DNA of 64,000 nucleotides from Streptomyces pacificus (GTDB lineage Bacteria > Actinomycetota > Actinomycetes > Streptomycetales > Streptomycetaceae). Location: assembly GCF_011766325.1 (NCBI RefSeq), contig NZ_BLLG01000021.1, positions 40,518-104,517 on the forward strand. Direction: 5' to 3'. This document shows positions 16,557 to 24,833 of the stretch, in pieces; the first letter of the stretch is position 1, and each line of letters begins with the position of its first letter. The position numbers were made by a program, and so were the translations under genes. The notes beneath the pieces were generated by a model that made no database searches, was not told where the DNA came from, and was given only the letters and a program-made list of their open reading frames with translations.

Positions 16557-19500
16557 GTGTCCTTCCCGCTCGACATCCGCACTGAACTGATGATCGGCGG
16601 CGTGTGGACGGACGTGTCCGCCGACGTCCGCGACAGCGCTCCCGTCATCATCGAGCGCGGCCGGAAGGCCGAGGGCGTCCGCACCGACCCGACCAAGGCC
16701 ACGCTCACCCTCAACAACCGGCACGGCAAGTACTCCCCGCGCAACCCGCGCTCGCCGTACTACGGGCTCCTCGGCCTGAACACCCCGCTCCGCGTCAGCG
16801 TGCCCGGGCCTGAGTCGTACCTCGCCCTGACCGGGGAGCAGGCGGACATCGCCACCACCCCGGACACCGCGGCGCTCGACATCACCGGCGACCTCGACGT
16901 CCGGATCGAGGCGACCGGCGACTGGTACGGGCGCCGCAGCCAGGCCCTGATCGGCAAGTGGAGCAGCACGGACGGGCAGCGGTCGTGGATCCTGCGCACT
17001 TTCGACGGGATCCTGATCTTCAACTGGACCACCGGCGGCACGGACGCCACGTCGAGTTTCATCCAGAAGGAACTCCCGGGCGGGCTCACCCGGGCGGCTT
17101 TCCGCGCCACCCTGGACGTCGACGACGGCGCGGGCGGCCACGTGCCGTCCCTGTACTGGGCCGAGTCGCTGGACGGCCCGTGGACCCTGCTGTCGACCGC
17201 GGTCCTGCCCGGCACCACGTCCATCTTCAACTCCACCACGGCCCTGGAGCTGTGCCCGAGCGTCCCCACCACGACCATCCCGCGGCTGCCGATCCGCGGC
17301 CGCGTGCACCGCGCGGAGGTCCGCTCCGGAATCGGCGGCACCGCCGTCGCCACCCCCGACTTCCGCAGCCTCGCCGAGGACACCACCTCCTTCGCCGACA
17401 GCGCCGGCCGCACCTGGACCACGACCGGAGACGCCCGGATCACCGACCGGGAGTACCGGGCCCACGCCGAGGTGTCGAAGTGGCCGCAGGACTGGGACCC
17501 CTCGGGCAACGACGCGTGGGTGGCGATCCACGCGGCCGGGATCCAGCGCCGCCTCGGGCAAGGCCGCAAGGCCCTGCAGTCCACACTGCGCCGCCGCATC
17601 CCCACCGCCACCGCGCTGAAGGCGTACTGGCCGCTGGAAGAGGGGCGGGACGCCACCCGCGCGTACAGCCCGGTCCCTGATGTCGCCCCGCTCACGATCA
17701 CCGGATTCGACTTCGACTCAGACGACACCCTCACCGGGTCGTCGGCGCTGCCGAAGCTCCGCAACCCCGCCTCGCTCCGCGGCGCCATTCCGCGGGCGGC
17801 CGCGGCCGGGTGGCAGGTCGAGTTCGTGTACTACCTGCCGGCCATGCCTGCCTCACAGACGGAGATCCTGCGCGTGACCGCGGCCGGGTCCACCATGCGC
17901 ACGGCCGTCGTCTACGCCTCCACCGCCGGCATCCGCATCGAAGCCCAGGACTCCACCGGCGACGTGCTCGCCTTCTTCCTCTACACCAACGCGACCGCCA
18001 TCGCAGCCTTCACCGGGTCGTGGAACCGGCTGCAGATCTACGTCAGCGACGCCGGTGGAGGCACCACCCGCCTGTCCGCCGCGTGGCGGGACGTCGCCGG
18101 CGCCGGGGGCTACTCGCGCGCCTCCACCATCTACACCGGCGCCCTGGGCACGGCCGTCGGCGTGGCCGGGGACTGGGCCGCGGGAACGGCCGGCATGACC
18201 ATCGGGCACCTGTCCGCGGTCGCCGTGGCGGGCAGCGGCACCACCCCGGGCTCCGCGATCTACGAGGGCGCGGACGACGGCTTCGCCGGCGAGTCGGCCC
18301 TGCGCCGCCTCGAGCGGCTGACGCTCGAGGAATCCAGCGTCGTGGACCTCGTCCTCCTCGACGGCGACACCACCCGCAACAGCGAGCGGATGGGCCCGCA
18401 ACGGCCGAACCCGCTGATCACCCTGCTGGAGGAGGCCGCGACCACCGACGCCGGGATCCTCTACGAGCACCGCGAACGGCTCGGCCTGGTCTACCGGGAC
18501 CACAGCTCGCTGGAGAACCAGACCGTGAAGCTCACCCTCGACTACGCCGCACCAGGCGAGGTGAAGGCCGCCTCGCTCAAGCCGGTCGACGACGACCAGG
18601 CCGTCCGCAACGACGTCACCGTCAGGCGCATCGGCGGTGCGGAGGCCCGGGTCGTGCGGGAGACCGGGCCGAAGTCGATCCTGCCTCCGGAACAGGGCGG
18701 CATCGGGACCGTGGAGGAGTCGGTGACGATGTCCCTCTCGCTCGACACCCAGGCGCCCCAGATCGCCGGGTGGCGGATGCACCTGGGCACGTGGGACGAG
18801 TCCCGCTATCCCGTCGTGCACGTCCAGCTGCACGCCGCCCCGCACCTCATCCCGGCCGTGCTGGCCATGGACATCGGGGACCGGCTGAACATCACCAACC
18901 CGCCGGCCAACCTGCCGCCGGACACCATCGACCAACTCGCCCAGGGCTACACGGAGAAACTCAAGCGCTACGAGTGGGAGATCACCTACAACTGCACCCC
19001 GGCCAGGCCGTGGACGGTCGGCGTGCTGGAGGACCCCGTGCTCGGCCGACTCGACACCGACGGCGCGATCCTCAGCACCGCAGCGTCCACATCGGACACG
19101 GCGCTGGAGGTCCACACAGACACCGCGGTCGGACCCCGCTGGATCGACACCGCCGGGTACGGCGCGATGTTTCCGTTCGACGTGAAGGCCGGCGGGGAGC
19201 GCATGACGGTGTCGGCCATCACGAACCGAGCCGACTCCTTCACCCGCACTCTGGCGAGCACGTGGGGCACTGCGACCAGCGGGCAGGCGTGGACGGAGGT
19301 GGGCGGCGCGGCCTCGGACCGGTCCGTGAACGGCAGCCGCGGAGTGATCACCCTCACGCCGACGGTGTCGACGATCCGCTTTCAGCGGCTGGTCGCCACA
19401 CACGTCGCCGACGCGGAAGTCCGGGTACGGCTGTCCGCGTCGGCGGTCGCCACCGGCGCGTCCGCAGTCCCGGGCGTGCTGCTGCGGTACGTCGACACCT

Positions 19501-19925
19501 CGAACTTCTACCGGGCGCGCGTGCACTTCAGCACCGGCGGCAGCATGTTCCTCTCCGTCACCCGGGACACCACACAGATCGGCTCATCCCCCTCCGCGCC
19601 GTACACCTACACCGCCGGACAGGAGTTCGAGTTCCGTGTCCGGCTCGCCGGCCACACCATGCAGCTGAAGGTGTGGCCGGTCGGCCAGGCGGAGCCCGCC
19701 GGGTGGCAGCACACCGAGACCGTGGTGACCGGCCAGATCGACGCCGGCGGTATCGGCGCCACCGGATCCGCTTTCTCGGGCCTCACCAATGTCGGGCTGG
19801 AGCTCCGCTACGACGCCTACGAGGTCGTCACGCCGCAGCTTTTCACCGTCACCCGCTCCATCAGCAAGGCCCACGCGGCGGGGACACCCGTGTCCCTGCA
19901 AGACCCGATGCGCCTCGCGCTCTGA
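16557..19925 (+). CDS. Large tail tip protein (distal tail/host-recognition)
   Basis: This 1122-residue protein begins at GTG with GAGAGGAGG upstream. The first 90 residues (MIGGVWTDVSADVRDSAPVII...RGRKAEGVRTDPTKATLTLNN) are typical of actinophage minor tail proteins that join tube to tip. Residues 100-330 and the last 250 show beta-sandwich features (for example LDITGDLDVRIEATGDWYG and FSGLTNVGLELRYDAYEV), like LamG or concanavalin-like receptor-binding domains. A central part (about residues 590-800) with NPLITLLEEAATTDAGILYE looks like a tail-tip hub (Tal-like) region. It seems to combine distal-tail, hub and adhesin functions in one chain. Only one small gene separates it from the endolysin. 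Confidence 0.8.
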   Translation: MSFPLDIRTELMIGGVWTDVSADVRDSAPVIIERGRKAEGVRTDPTKATLTLNNRHGKYSPRNPRSPYYGLLGLNTPLRVSVPGPESYLALTGEQADIATTPDTAALDITGDLDVRIEATGDWYGRRSQALIGKWSSTDGQRSWILRTFDGILIFNWTTGGTDATSSFIQKELPGGLTRAAFRATLDVDDGAGGHVPSLYWAESLDGPWTLLSTAVLPGTTSIFNSTTALELCPSVPTTTIPRLPIRGRVHRAEVRSGIGGTAVATPDFRSLAEDTTSFADSAGRTWTTTGDARITDREYRAHAEVSKWPQDWDPSGNDAWVAIHAAGIQRRLGQGRKALQSTLRRRIPTATALKAYWPLEEGRDATRAYSPVPDVAPLTITGFDFDSDDTLTGSSALPKLRNPASLRGAIPRAAAAGWQVEFVYYLPAMPASQTEILRVTAAGSTMRTAVVYASTAGIRIEAQDSTGDVLAFFLYTNATAIAAFTGSWNRLQIYVSDAGGGTTRLSAAWRDVAGAGGYSRASTIYTGALGTAVGVAGDWAAGTAGMTIGHLSAVAVAGSGTTPGSAIYEGADDGFAGESALRRLERLTLEESSVVDLVLLDGDTTRNSERMGPQRPNPLITLLEEAATTDAGILYEHRERLGLVYRDHSSLENQTVKLTLDYAAPGEVKAASLKPVDDDQAVRNDVTVRRIGGAEARVVRETGPKSILPPEQGGIGTVEESVTMSLSLDTQAPQIAGWRMHLGTWDESRYPVVHVQLHAAPHLIPAVLAMDIGDRLNITNPPANLPPDTIDQLAQGYTEKLKRYEWEITYNCTPARPWTVGVLEDPVLGRLDTDGAILSTAASTSDTALEVHTDTAVGPRWIDTAGYGAMFPFDVKAGGERMTVSAITNRADSFTRTLASTWGTATSGQAWTEVGGAASDRSVNGSRGVITLTPTVSTIRFQRLVATHVADAEVRVRLSASAVATGASAVPGVLLRYVDTSNFYRARVHFSTGGSMFLSVTRDTTQIGSSPSAPYTYTAGQEFEFRVRLAGHTMQLKVWPVGQAEPAGWQHTETVVTGQIDAGGIGATGSAFSGLTNVGLELRYDAYEVVTPQLFTVTRSISKAHAAGTPVSLQDPMRLAL

Positions 19926-19938
19926 AAGGGAGGACCCT

Positions 19939-20376
19939 GTGCCTCTTCTCGCCGGGCAGATCATGACCGCCGGCCAGGCCGATCGGCTCAGGCCCCGCAC
20001 CTATGAAGCGGTCGGCACCAGCAACCTGGCCCTCACCACGACGGAGGCCGACGTCCCCGGGGCAAGCATCACCCTGGACGCCGAGACCGCCGGCGCCGTG
20101 TACGTCGCCCACGCCGTCTTCAGCTTCGACGCCACCGGCACGACCACGGCCTTCGCGGCGGGAGCGCTGGACCTGGACGGAGCCGGAGTGACGGGCAATG
20201 CCCGCTGGACCGGTGACCTCGCCAGCGACTTCGGCTCGCCGGCCATGCTGTGGCGCGGCACCCTGACCGCCGGGACGCACACCTTCAAGCTGCGGGGATC
20301 GATCTCCAGCGGCACGGGAATTCAGGTGCTGGGGGCATTCACCAAGCTCATCGTCACTGTCCACGAGGTGGTGTAG
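19939..20376 (+). CDS. Small tail-associated beta protein
   Basis: This 145-residue protein begins at GTG after GGGAGG. The N-terminus (PLLAGQIMTAGQADRLRPRTYEAVGTSNL) resembles the start of many Streptomyces phage tail-fibre-like proteins, and the rest is Gly/Thr-rich beta (TFKLRGSISSGTGIQVLGAF). It lies between the large tail protein and the endolysin, so a tail-tip or fibre accessory role is likely. I do not know a precise family name. Confidence 0.6.
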   Translation: MPLLAGQIMTAGQADRLRPRTYEAVGTSNLALTTTEADVPGASITLDAETAGAVYVAHAVFSFDATGTTTAFAAGALDLDGAGVTGNARWTGDLASDFGSPAMLWRGTLTAGTHTFKLRGSISSGTGIQVLGAFTKLIVTVHEVV

Positions 20377-20451
20377 CCGTGACCATCCTGAGTACGGGCG
20401 GCTGACGGTACGCCGCTGGACCGGCCCGCCCGCCTGCTGACCATCCACTGC

Positions 20452-20473
20452 GCCCCGCGCCGCCGGCCGGGGC
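20452..20473 (+). terminator. Intrinsic terminator after tail genes
   Basis: GCCCCG (20452-20457) pairs with CGGGGC (20468-20473), followed by CTTTCTC. It falls between the tail accessory gene and the endolysin gene and probably separates the structural and lysis transcripts. Confidence 0.5.
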
Positions 20474-20497
20474 CTTTCTCATGCCCGGGAGGGCCCC

Positions 20498-21496
20498 ATG
20501 AAACTCATCTCGCGCGCCGAGTGGGGCGCGCGCCCGTACCGCACCCCGAGCGGCGCCACCCCGTACTCGCGCGCCCGCCGCGGCGTGAAGGTCCACTACC
20601 TGGGCACCGTCTACGAGGACCGGCCGCACACCGCGTGCGCCGCCTACGTGCTGAAGATCCAGACCTCGCACATGGACGGCAACGGCTGGTCCGACATCGG
20701 CTACAGCTTCGTCGTCTGCACCCATGGCTCCGTGTTCGAGGGCCGCGGCCTGAAGCGCCGCAACTCCGCGAACGGCAACACCAGCCTGAACGAGCAGGAC
20801 TATGCGGTGCTGCTGCTCGTCGGATCGTCCGGGCTGACACAGCCGACCGACGCCCAGCTGCACGGCGGCCGGAACGCCATCGACTACTGCCGCGAGCACG
20901 GCCCCGCCGGGGACTGGCTCGGCGGGCACCGCGACGGCTACGCCACCGCCTGCCCTGGTGATGCGCTGTACGCGTGGGTGCGGAAGGGCGCGCCCCGCCC
21001 GGACTGCCCGCAGGCGCCGACACCGACGCCGGGCGGCCCGTACACCGTGGAGGCCGGCGACACCCTCTCCGCGATCGGCCGGAAGCTCGGCGTCCCGTGG
21101 AAGGACATCGCCAAGGCCAACCGGCTCAAGGCCCCGTACCGGATCGTGCCGGGCCAGGAGCTGACGACCCCCAGCAAGACCGGGGCCGTGAAGCCGGCCG
21201 CCCCGCCGCGGCCGGTGGTGGACCTGTCCAAGCTGACCGCCGCGGCGCTGGCGGACCCGCCGAAGCGCGGCACACCCGTCTCCTACCGCGGTGTGAAGAC
21301 CGTAGAGACCGCCCTCGTGCGTGAGGGGCTCCTCGCCCCGAGCCTCGCGGACGGCCACTTCGGCACCGCCACCCGCACCGCCTACGCCGCCTGGCAGCGC
21401 CGCTGCGGCTACCGAGGCACGGCGGCCGACGGCATCCCCGGAGCCGCATCCCTGAAGAAGCTGGGCAGTCGCTGCGGCTTCACCGTCACCAACTGA
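20498..21496 (+). CDS. Endolysin: N-acetylmuramoyl-L-alanine amidase with LysM and peptidoglycan-binding domain
   Basis: This 332-residue protein has three modules. Residues 1-165 form an amidase_2/PGRP-type domain starting ISRAEWGARPYRTP, with metal ligand candidates in VKVHYLG (His) and GGHRDGYATACPGD (His and Cys, the final ligand motif). Residues 178-225 form a LysM repeat (YTVEAGDTLSAIGRKLGVPW). Residues 262-325 form a C-terminal peptidoglycan-binding-1-like domain (VKTVETALVREGLLAPSLAD...FGTATRTAYAAWQRRCG). It cleaves the amide between muramic acid and the peptide to lyse the host. No signal peptide is visible, so release needs the holin encoded next. Confidence 0.93.
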   Translation: MKLISRAEWGARPYRTPSGATPYSRARRGVKVHYLGTVYEDRPHTACAAYVLKIQTSHMDGNGWSDIGYSFVVCTHGSVFEGRGLKRRNSANGNTSLNEQDYAVLLLVGSSGLTQPTDAQLHGGRNAIDYCREHGPAGDWLGGHRDGYATACPGDALYAWVRKGAPRPDCPQAPTPTPGGPYTVEAGDTLSAIGRKLGVPWKDIAKANRLKAPYRIVPGQELTTPSKTGAVKPAAPPRPVVDLSKLTAAALADPPKRGTPVSYRGVKTVETALVREGLLAPSLADGHFGTATRTAYAAWQRRCGYRGTAADGIPGAASLKKLGSRCGFTVTN

Positions 21497-21514
21497 TCGA
21501 TCGGAGACCAGCCC

Positions 21515-21745
21515 ATGTTCACTCGCGCATTCTGGAAGGCCACCGCCGAGCGGATGATCCGCACCTTCGCCCAGGGCACCCTCGGCGTGGCGAGCGCCGA
21601 CGGCCTCGGCATCCTCGACGTCGACTGGGCCCAAGCCGCGTCCGTCGGCGGACTCGCCGCAGCCCTCGCCCTGCTCACCGCCATCGCCGCATCCGGCGCG
21701 GGTCAGCCCGGTCCGGGCATCACCGAGTCCGCGGGCCGGACGTGA
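21515..21745 (+). CDS. Phage holin
   Basis: This 76-residue protein begins FTRAFWKATAERMIRTFAQGTLGVA, which is the pattern of phage holins found next to actinophage endolysins. A helix with Arg/Trp at the start is followed by a hydrophobic transmembrane segment (VGGLAAALALLTAIAASG, about residues 44-62). It would form the membrane lesion that lets the endolysin reach the wall. It is placed 18 bases after the endolysin, with the stop overlapping the next gene (GTGA). Confidence 0.85.
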   Translation: MFTRAFWKATAERMIRTFAQGTLGVASADGLGILDVDWAQAASVGGLAAALALLTAIAASGAGQPGPGITESAGRT

Positions 21746-21996
21746 CCCCGCCGGAGCAGCACCAGGTGGCGCTGGAGCTCGAGCGGCTGCGCGGCGAGGT
21801 GGTGGCGGGATTCGCCGCACTGGGCGGCCGGCTGGACACCGCGCTGCAGCGGACGTCTCAGACGGAGGCGGATATCGACAAGCTCGAGCAGCGGATCGAG
21901 CTGCTAGAGCGGGCCCGGTGGCCTTTGCCGTCGGTGGCCGCGCTGGTCGCGGTGGTGGGGCTGGGCCTGTCGCTGTATCAGCTGGCGGCCCGCTGA
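21742..21996 (+). CDS. Coiled-coil, C-terminal TM lysis-associated protein
   Basis: This 84-residue protein begins with a long heptad helix (VALELERLRGEVVAGFAALGGRLDTALQR...DIDKLEQRIELLERARW) and ends in a single membrane helix (VAALVAVVGLGLSLYQLAA). It starts inside the stop of the holin gene, so the two are co-translated. This layout occurs in second holins or antiholins of actinophages and could tune lysis time. The function is inferred from the neighbour and topology only. Confidence 0.65.
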   Translation: MTPPEQHQVALELERLRGEVVAGFAALGGRLDTALQRTSQTEADIDKLEQRIELLERARWPLPSVAALVAVVGLGLSLYQLAAR

Positions 21997-22108
21997 GATG
22001 AGTGACGACGCGATCCGCGCCGCCATCGCCACCGGACACTCCGTCATCAGCATCGCCTCCGCCGCAGACCTCAGCCGCGCCCGTCCGCCGCTGACACCCC
22101 TCACACAC

Positions 22109-22148
22109 GCGCCCCCTGTCTGGTCCTCCGGGACCGGGCAGGGGGCGC
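22109..22148 (+). terminator. Strong intrinsic terminator after lysis genes
   Basis: GCGCCCCCTGTC (22109-22120) pairs with GGCAGGGGGCGC (22137-22148) with one mismatch, and the loop is closed by an inner TGGTCC/GGACC pair. CTTTCG follows. It marks the end of the late transcript. Confidence 0.8.
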
Positions 22149-22276
22149 TTTCGTCATGCCCGCTTGCGCGCAAGACCCCGCCTAGCGCTCGGACGAGCAA
22201 TCCGACGCAATCACCCACCGGTCAGCGCCCGACCGTCGCATGCTGGAGCCACCAACCAGCCACGACGGAGGACGAC

Positions 22277-22477
22277 ATGACACTCCGCTTCATCGGCACC
22301 ACGTCCGAGCACGGCAACTGCCCCACCCTCTACGAGATCGAGGAGACCGGGGACCTCGTCGTCCAGGGCGACGAGATCGACGCCGGGCACCGCGCCCAGC
22401 TCCGGGACCTCGGCGTATCGGAAACCGCCGTAGTCATCCCGCGGGACCTGCTCACCCGCTACGCCCCCAAGGAGTAA
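22277..22477 (+). CDS. Small hypothetical protein of the lysogenic cargo operon
   Basis: This 66-residue protein has an ATG with GGAGGACGAC upstream. It is mainly beta with an acidic middle (EIEETGDLVVQGDEIDAG) and ends VVIPRDLLTRYAPKE. Such short proteins regularly precede DUF6879-type genes and XRE regulators in Streptomyces. Two bases separate it from the next GTG. Its exact function is unknown; it may bind the products of the following genes. Confidence 0.6.
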   Translation: MTLRFIGTTSEHGNCPTLYEIEETGDLVVQGDEIDAGHRAQLRDLGVSETAVVIPRDLLTRYAPKE

Positions 22478-22479
22478 CC

Positions 22480-23013
22480 GTGCCCCTGGTGCCCTTCGAG
22501 GAGATCGCCCACCTGTTCAGCGAGTTCGAGCACACTGCGTTCCGGCTGGAGACCCGCCGCGGCTACGCCTCCGACCGGCAGGGCGCCCGGTTCCAGGCGT
22601 TCATGCGCGGCACCGACCCGCAGCCCGAACCGGACCACCCGTGGAACGTCAACGTGCGGGAGAAGACGGCGGCCGGCGCCCGGTTCTCACGGGTGCGGAT
22701 CATCGACGAGCCGCCCACGGACGCACAGCAGTTCCTCATGGCCACTGCGGCCGGCAACATCGCCGCAGGCGAGGACATCCGCGTCCTACCCCGTGGGGAA
22801 GCCGTGCGCCTCGCCCTTCCCGGCTACGACTTCTGGCTGTTCGACTCCCAGGCCATGGTCCGCATGCACATCGACGACACCGACACCACGGTCGGCGTGG
22901 AGCTCGTCGAGGACCAGGCGCAGGTTCTCGCCGCCTGCCGAGCCCGAGACGCTGCCTGGCCCCTGGCCGTCCCTACTGCCGAGGCCTGGGCACAGGTACG
23001 TTCGTCTGTGTGA
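22480..23013 (+). CDS. DUF6879-like protein
   Basis: This 177-residue protein belongs to a group of Streptomyces proteins usually encoded beside an XRE regulator. The typical start (FEEIAHLFSEFEHTAFRLETRRGY), a later FSRVRIIDEPPTDAQQFL, and the hydrophobic YDFWLFDSQAMVRMHIDDTD are all present. I know the family only as a conserved protein of unknown role often next to WhiJ-like regulators. Here it is sandwiched between a small protein and an XRE regulator with a GTGA overlap, so the three act as a unit. It could be a regulator partner or part of a toxin-antitoxin or defence-type module. Confidence 0.7.
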   Translation: MPLVPFEEIAHLFSEFEHTAFRLETRRGYASDRQGARFQAFMRGTDPQPEPDHPWNVNVREKTAAGARFSRVRIIDEPPTDAQQFLMATAAGNIAAGEDIRVLPRGEAVRLALPGYDFWLFDSQAMVRMHIDDTDTTVGVELVEDQAQVLAACRARDAAWPLAVPTAEAWAQVRSSV

Positions 23014-23852
23014 CCACGGACTACCAGACCGCACGGGTCGCCCTCGGTGCGCGGCTGCGCGAGCTGCGTACCGAGACCGGCCTGACCGGGAAGGACTTCG
23101 CCGACCAGCTCGGCTGGCAGCCCTCGAAAGTGTCCCGTCTGGAGCACGGGAAGCAGACCGCGACGGAGGCCGACCTCGAGGCCTGGGCCGCCGCCGCAGG
23201 CGCGCCCGAGCACGCCGCCGACCTGAAGAGCCGCCTCCGGGGGCTCGAGTCCCAGCAGCGCTCGTGGCGCCGCCAGCTCGCCACCGGACACCGGCCGGTC
23301 CAGGACCGCTACGTCGTGGAGTACCGGCAGACGGCAACCGCCCGCGGCTACGAGGCCACCGTCATCCCGGGCCTGTTCCAGACGCCCGGCTACGCCCGGC
23401 ACCTGCTGCTGCAGAACGCCGACCTGATGGGCTCCCCCCGCGATACCGACGAGGCCGTGGCCGCCCGTATGCGCCGCCAGGAGGTGCTGTACGAGGCGGG
23501 CAAGCTGTTCCGCGTCCTCGTATGGGAGGGCGCCCTCCACGCGCTGATCTGCCCGCACGACGTCATGGCCGGCCAACTGGACCGGCTCGTCGGGCTGATC
23601 GGCATGAGCACCGTGGAGCTGGGGATCGTCCCGCTAGGCGCCCCGCTGGGGTTGACCCCGAAGCACGGTTTTTGGATCTTCGATGAGAAGCGCGTCATCG
23701 TCGAGACCATCAACACGGAGCTCCAGTACGACTCGGCCGACGACCTCGCCCTGTACGGCCGGGTGTGGGACCGCCTCAGCGAAGGCGCAGCGCACGGTGC
23801 ACGGGCGCACCGCCTGATTGCCCGGGCCCGCGCACACCTCTCGCCCGCGTGA
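23010..23852 (+). CDS. XRE-family regulator with DUF5753-like C-terminal domain
   Basis: This 280-residue protein starts at GTG in a 4-bp overlap with the previous stop. Residues 5-60 form a helix-turn-helix (ALGARLRELRTETGLTGKDFADQLGW followed by SKVSRLEHGKQTATEADLE). The remaining 200 residues are the helical DUF5753 domain found only with such HTHs in actinobacteria (VIPGLFQTPGYARHLLL...YDSADDLALYG). Members such as WhiJ-like proteins control development and antibiotic production with small partner proteins. In a prophage arm it may alter host development. Confidence 0.85.
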   Translation: MTTDYQTARVALGARLRELRTETGLTGKDFADQLGWQPSKVSRLEHGKQTATEADLEAWAAAAGAPEHAADLKSRLRGLESQQRSWRRQLATGHRPVQDRYVVEYRQTATARGYEATVIPGLFQTPGYARHLLLQNADLMGSPRDTDEAVAARMRRQEVLYEAGKLFRVLVWEGALHALICPHDVMAGQLDRLVGLIGMSTVELGIVPLGAPLGLTPKHGFWIFDEKRVIVETINTELQYDSADDLALYGRVWDRLSEGAAHGARAHRLIARARAHLSPA

Positions 23853-23939
23853 GCAACCGCTGACAAGCCGCTGAGCGACCCGCGCAATCCTGAGCAATCG
23901 CCGCGCCAGGGCGGGCCGTCGGTTCCTACGGTCCTGGTC

Positions 23940-24137
23940 ATGGAGACGGGAATCCAGCCGGCCGCGGGCGGACACGCGGACACGCACAGCTACTGCCACT
24001 GGCACAAAGGGCCTTCCGGGAGCGCCCGCCTGGTCGATCTCGTCGAGCGGCAGTCCGGGCCCCCGGTCGCGCTGTACGCCTGCGCCCCGTGCCGCGAGCA
24101 GCGCCGGCTCCCTGTGCGGCTGGAGGCGACGGCATGA
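23940..24137 (+). CDS. Small Cys/His-containing protein
   Basis: This 65-residue protein has a cluster of Cys and His (HSYCHWHKGPS...YACAPCREQ) that could bind zinc. It starts at ATG (TACGGTCCTGGTC upstream, weak RBS) and overlaps the next gene by four bases. Short zinc-ribbon-like proteins of this sort are frequent beside DUF6879/XRE operons in Streptomyces. The function is unknown. Confidence 0.55.
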   Translation: METGIQPAAGGHADTHSYCHWHKGPSGSARLVDLVERQSGPPVALYACAPCREQRRLPVRLEATA

Positions 24138-24397
24138 AGCTCTGGGACCACGCCACCTCCCTGGCCGACGGGCGCACCGGGCTGATCACGATGGACCTCG
24201 GCGACGACATGTTCCGGCTGCGTTTCCACCACGGCCGCGCGCCGCGGCCCGGGCTCCTGAGCGAAGCGACGATCCGCGGCAAGCGGCTGCGGTCGGCGAC
24301 CGACGAGGAGAAGGCCCAGGCGGTCGCGGCAGGGCTGGTGCGGGAGAACGAACGCAGCGGCCTGCGCCCTGCCCCGAAGAGCCGCCGCCCGGAGTAG
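24134..24397 (+). CDS. Small hypothetical protein (DUF-like)
   Basis: This 87-residue protein starts in an ATGA overlap with the previous stop. It is mixed alpha/beta and ends in a basic tail (RSGLRPAPKSRRPE). The stretch LITMDLGDDMFRLRFHHGRAPRPG reads like a short beta sheet. No family is recognised. It is followed by a strong hairpin terminator, so the operon ends here. Confidence 0.5.
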   Translation: MKLWDHATSLADGRTGLITMDLGDDMFRLRFHHGRAPRPGLLSEATIRGKRLRSATDEEKAQAVAAGLVRENERSGLRPAPKSRRPE

Positions 24398-24454
24398 CAC
24401 CCGGGCGGTACGGCGGGCGTCCGACGGCGATCTCTACAGGCCGCCCGCTGCCAC

Positions 24455-24497
24455 GGCCCCGGCCGGTCACAGGATTCCCGTCCGGCCGGCCGGGGCC
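24455..24497 (+). terminator. Strong intrinsic terminator, 12-bp stem
   Basis: GGCCCCGGCCGG (24455-24466) is perfectly complementary to CCGGCCGGGGCC (24486-24497) over a 19-nt loop, after the operon that ends at 24397. Confidence 0.75.
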
Positions 24498-24648
24498 AGT
24501 GGACCGCACGAATTCCACCCCGGTCGCTTCTCCCTGGCAGGTACCGCGACCGAGGCGGGACGGGCCCAACCCCCATGGGCGGGCCCTCAGCAAGTGCGCA
24601 CGACCAGAGGAGACGGACTCCTCGGTGACAGCACACCCGGAGGTCACC

Positions 24649-24756
24649 ATGCGGTATCGCCTGGACCTGGTCAAGAACGGCGGCGGCGAGGACGACGGCA
24701 AGGGCGGCAACCCGCCCACCGGCGACTCGGACGACGGCCGCCAGTACAACCGCTGA
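24649..24756 (+). CDS. 35-residue acidic Gly/Asp-rich peptide, unknown
   Basis: An ATG preceded by a near-perfect Shine-Dalgarno (CCGGAGGTCACC) opens a 35-codon ORF. The product has a basic hydrophobic start (MRYRLDLVKNG) and a Gly/Asp/Asn tail (GEDDGKGGNPPTGDSDDG). It is bracketed by terminator hairpins at 24455 and 24778, as if it were an independently regulated transcript. Its shape (short conserved-looking leader, low-complexity tail) resembles a RiPP precursor or signalling peptide. There is no modification gene beside it, so this is a possibility only. Confidence 0.45.
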   Translation: MRYRLDLVKNGGGEDDGKGGNPPTGDSDDGRQYNR

Positions 24757-24777
24757 CAACCGTCGCGTGACACACCC

Positions 24778-24805
24778 GGCCCGGCATCCATTGGGGTGCC
24801 GGGCC
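24778..24805 (+). terminator. Intrinsic terminator, 9-bp stem
   Basis: GGCCCGGCA (24778-24786) pairs with TGCCGGGCC (24797-24805) across a 10-nt loop. It lies 22 bases after the short peptide ORF and before the next gene. Confidence 0.75.
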
Positions 24806-24833
24806 ACCCCCTTTGTGACGAGAGGATGAGCCC

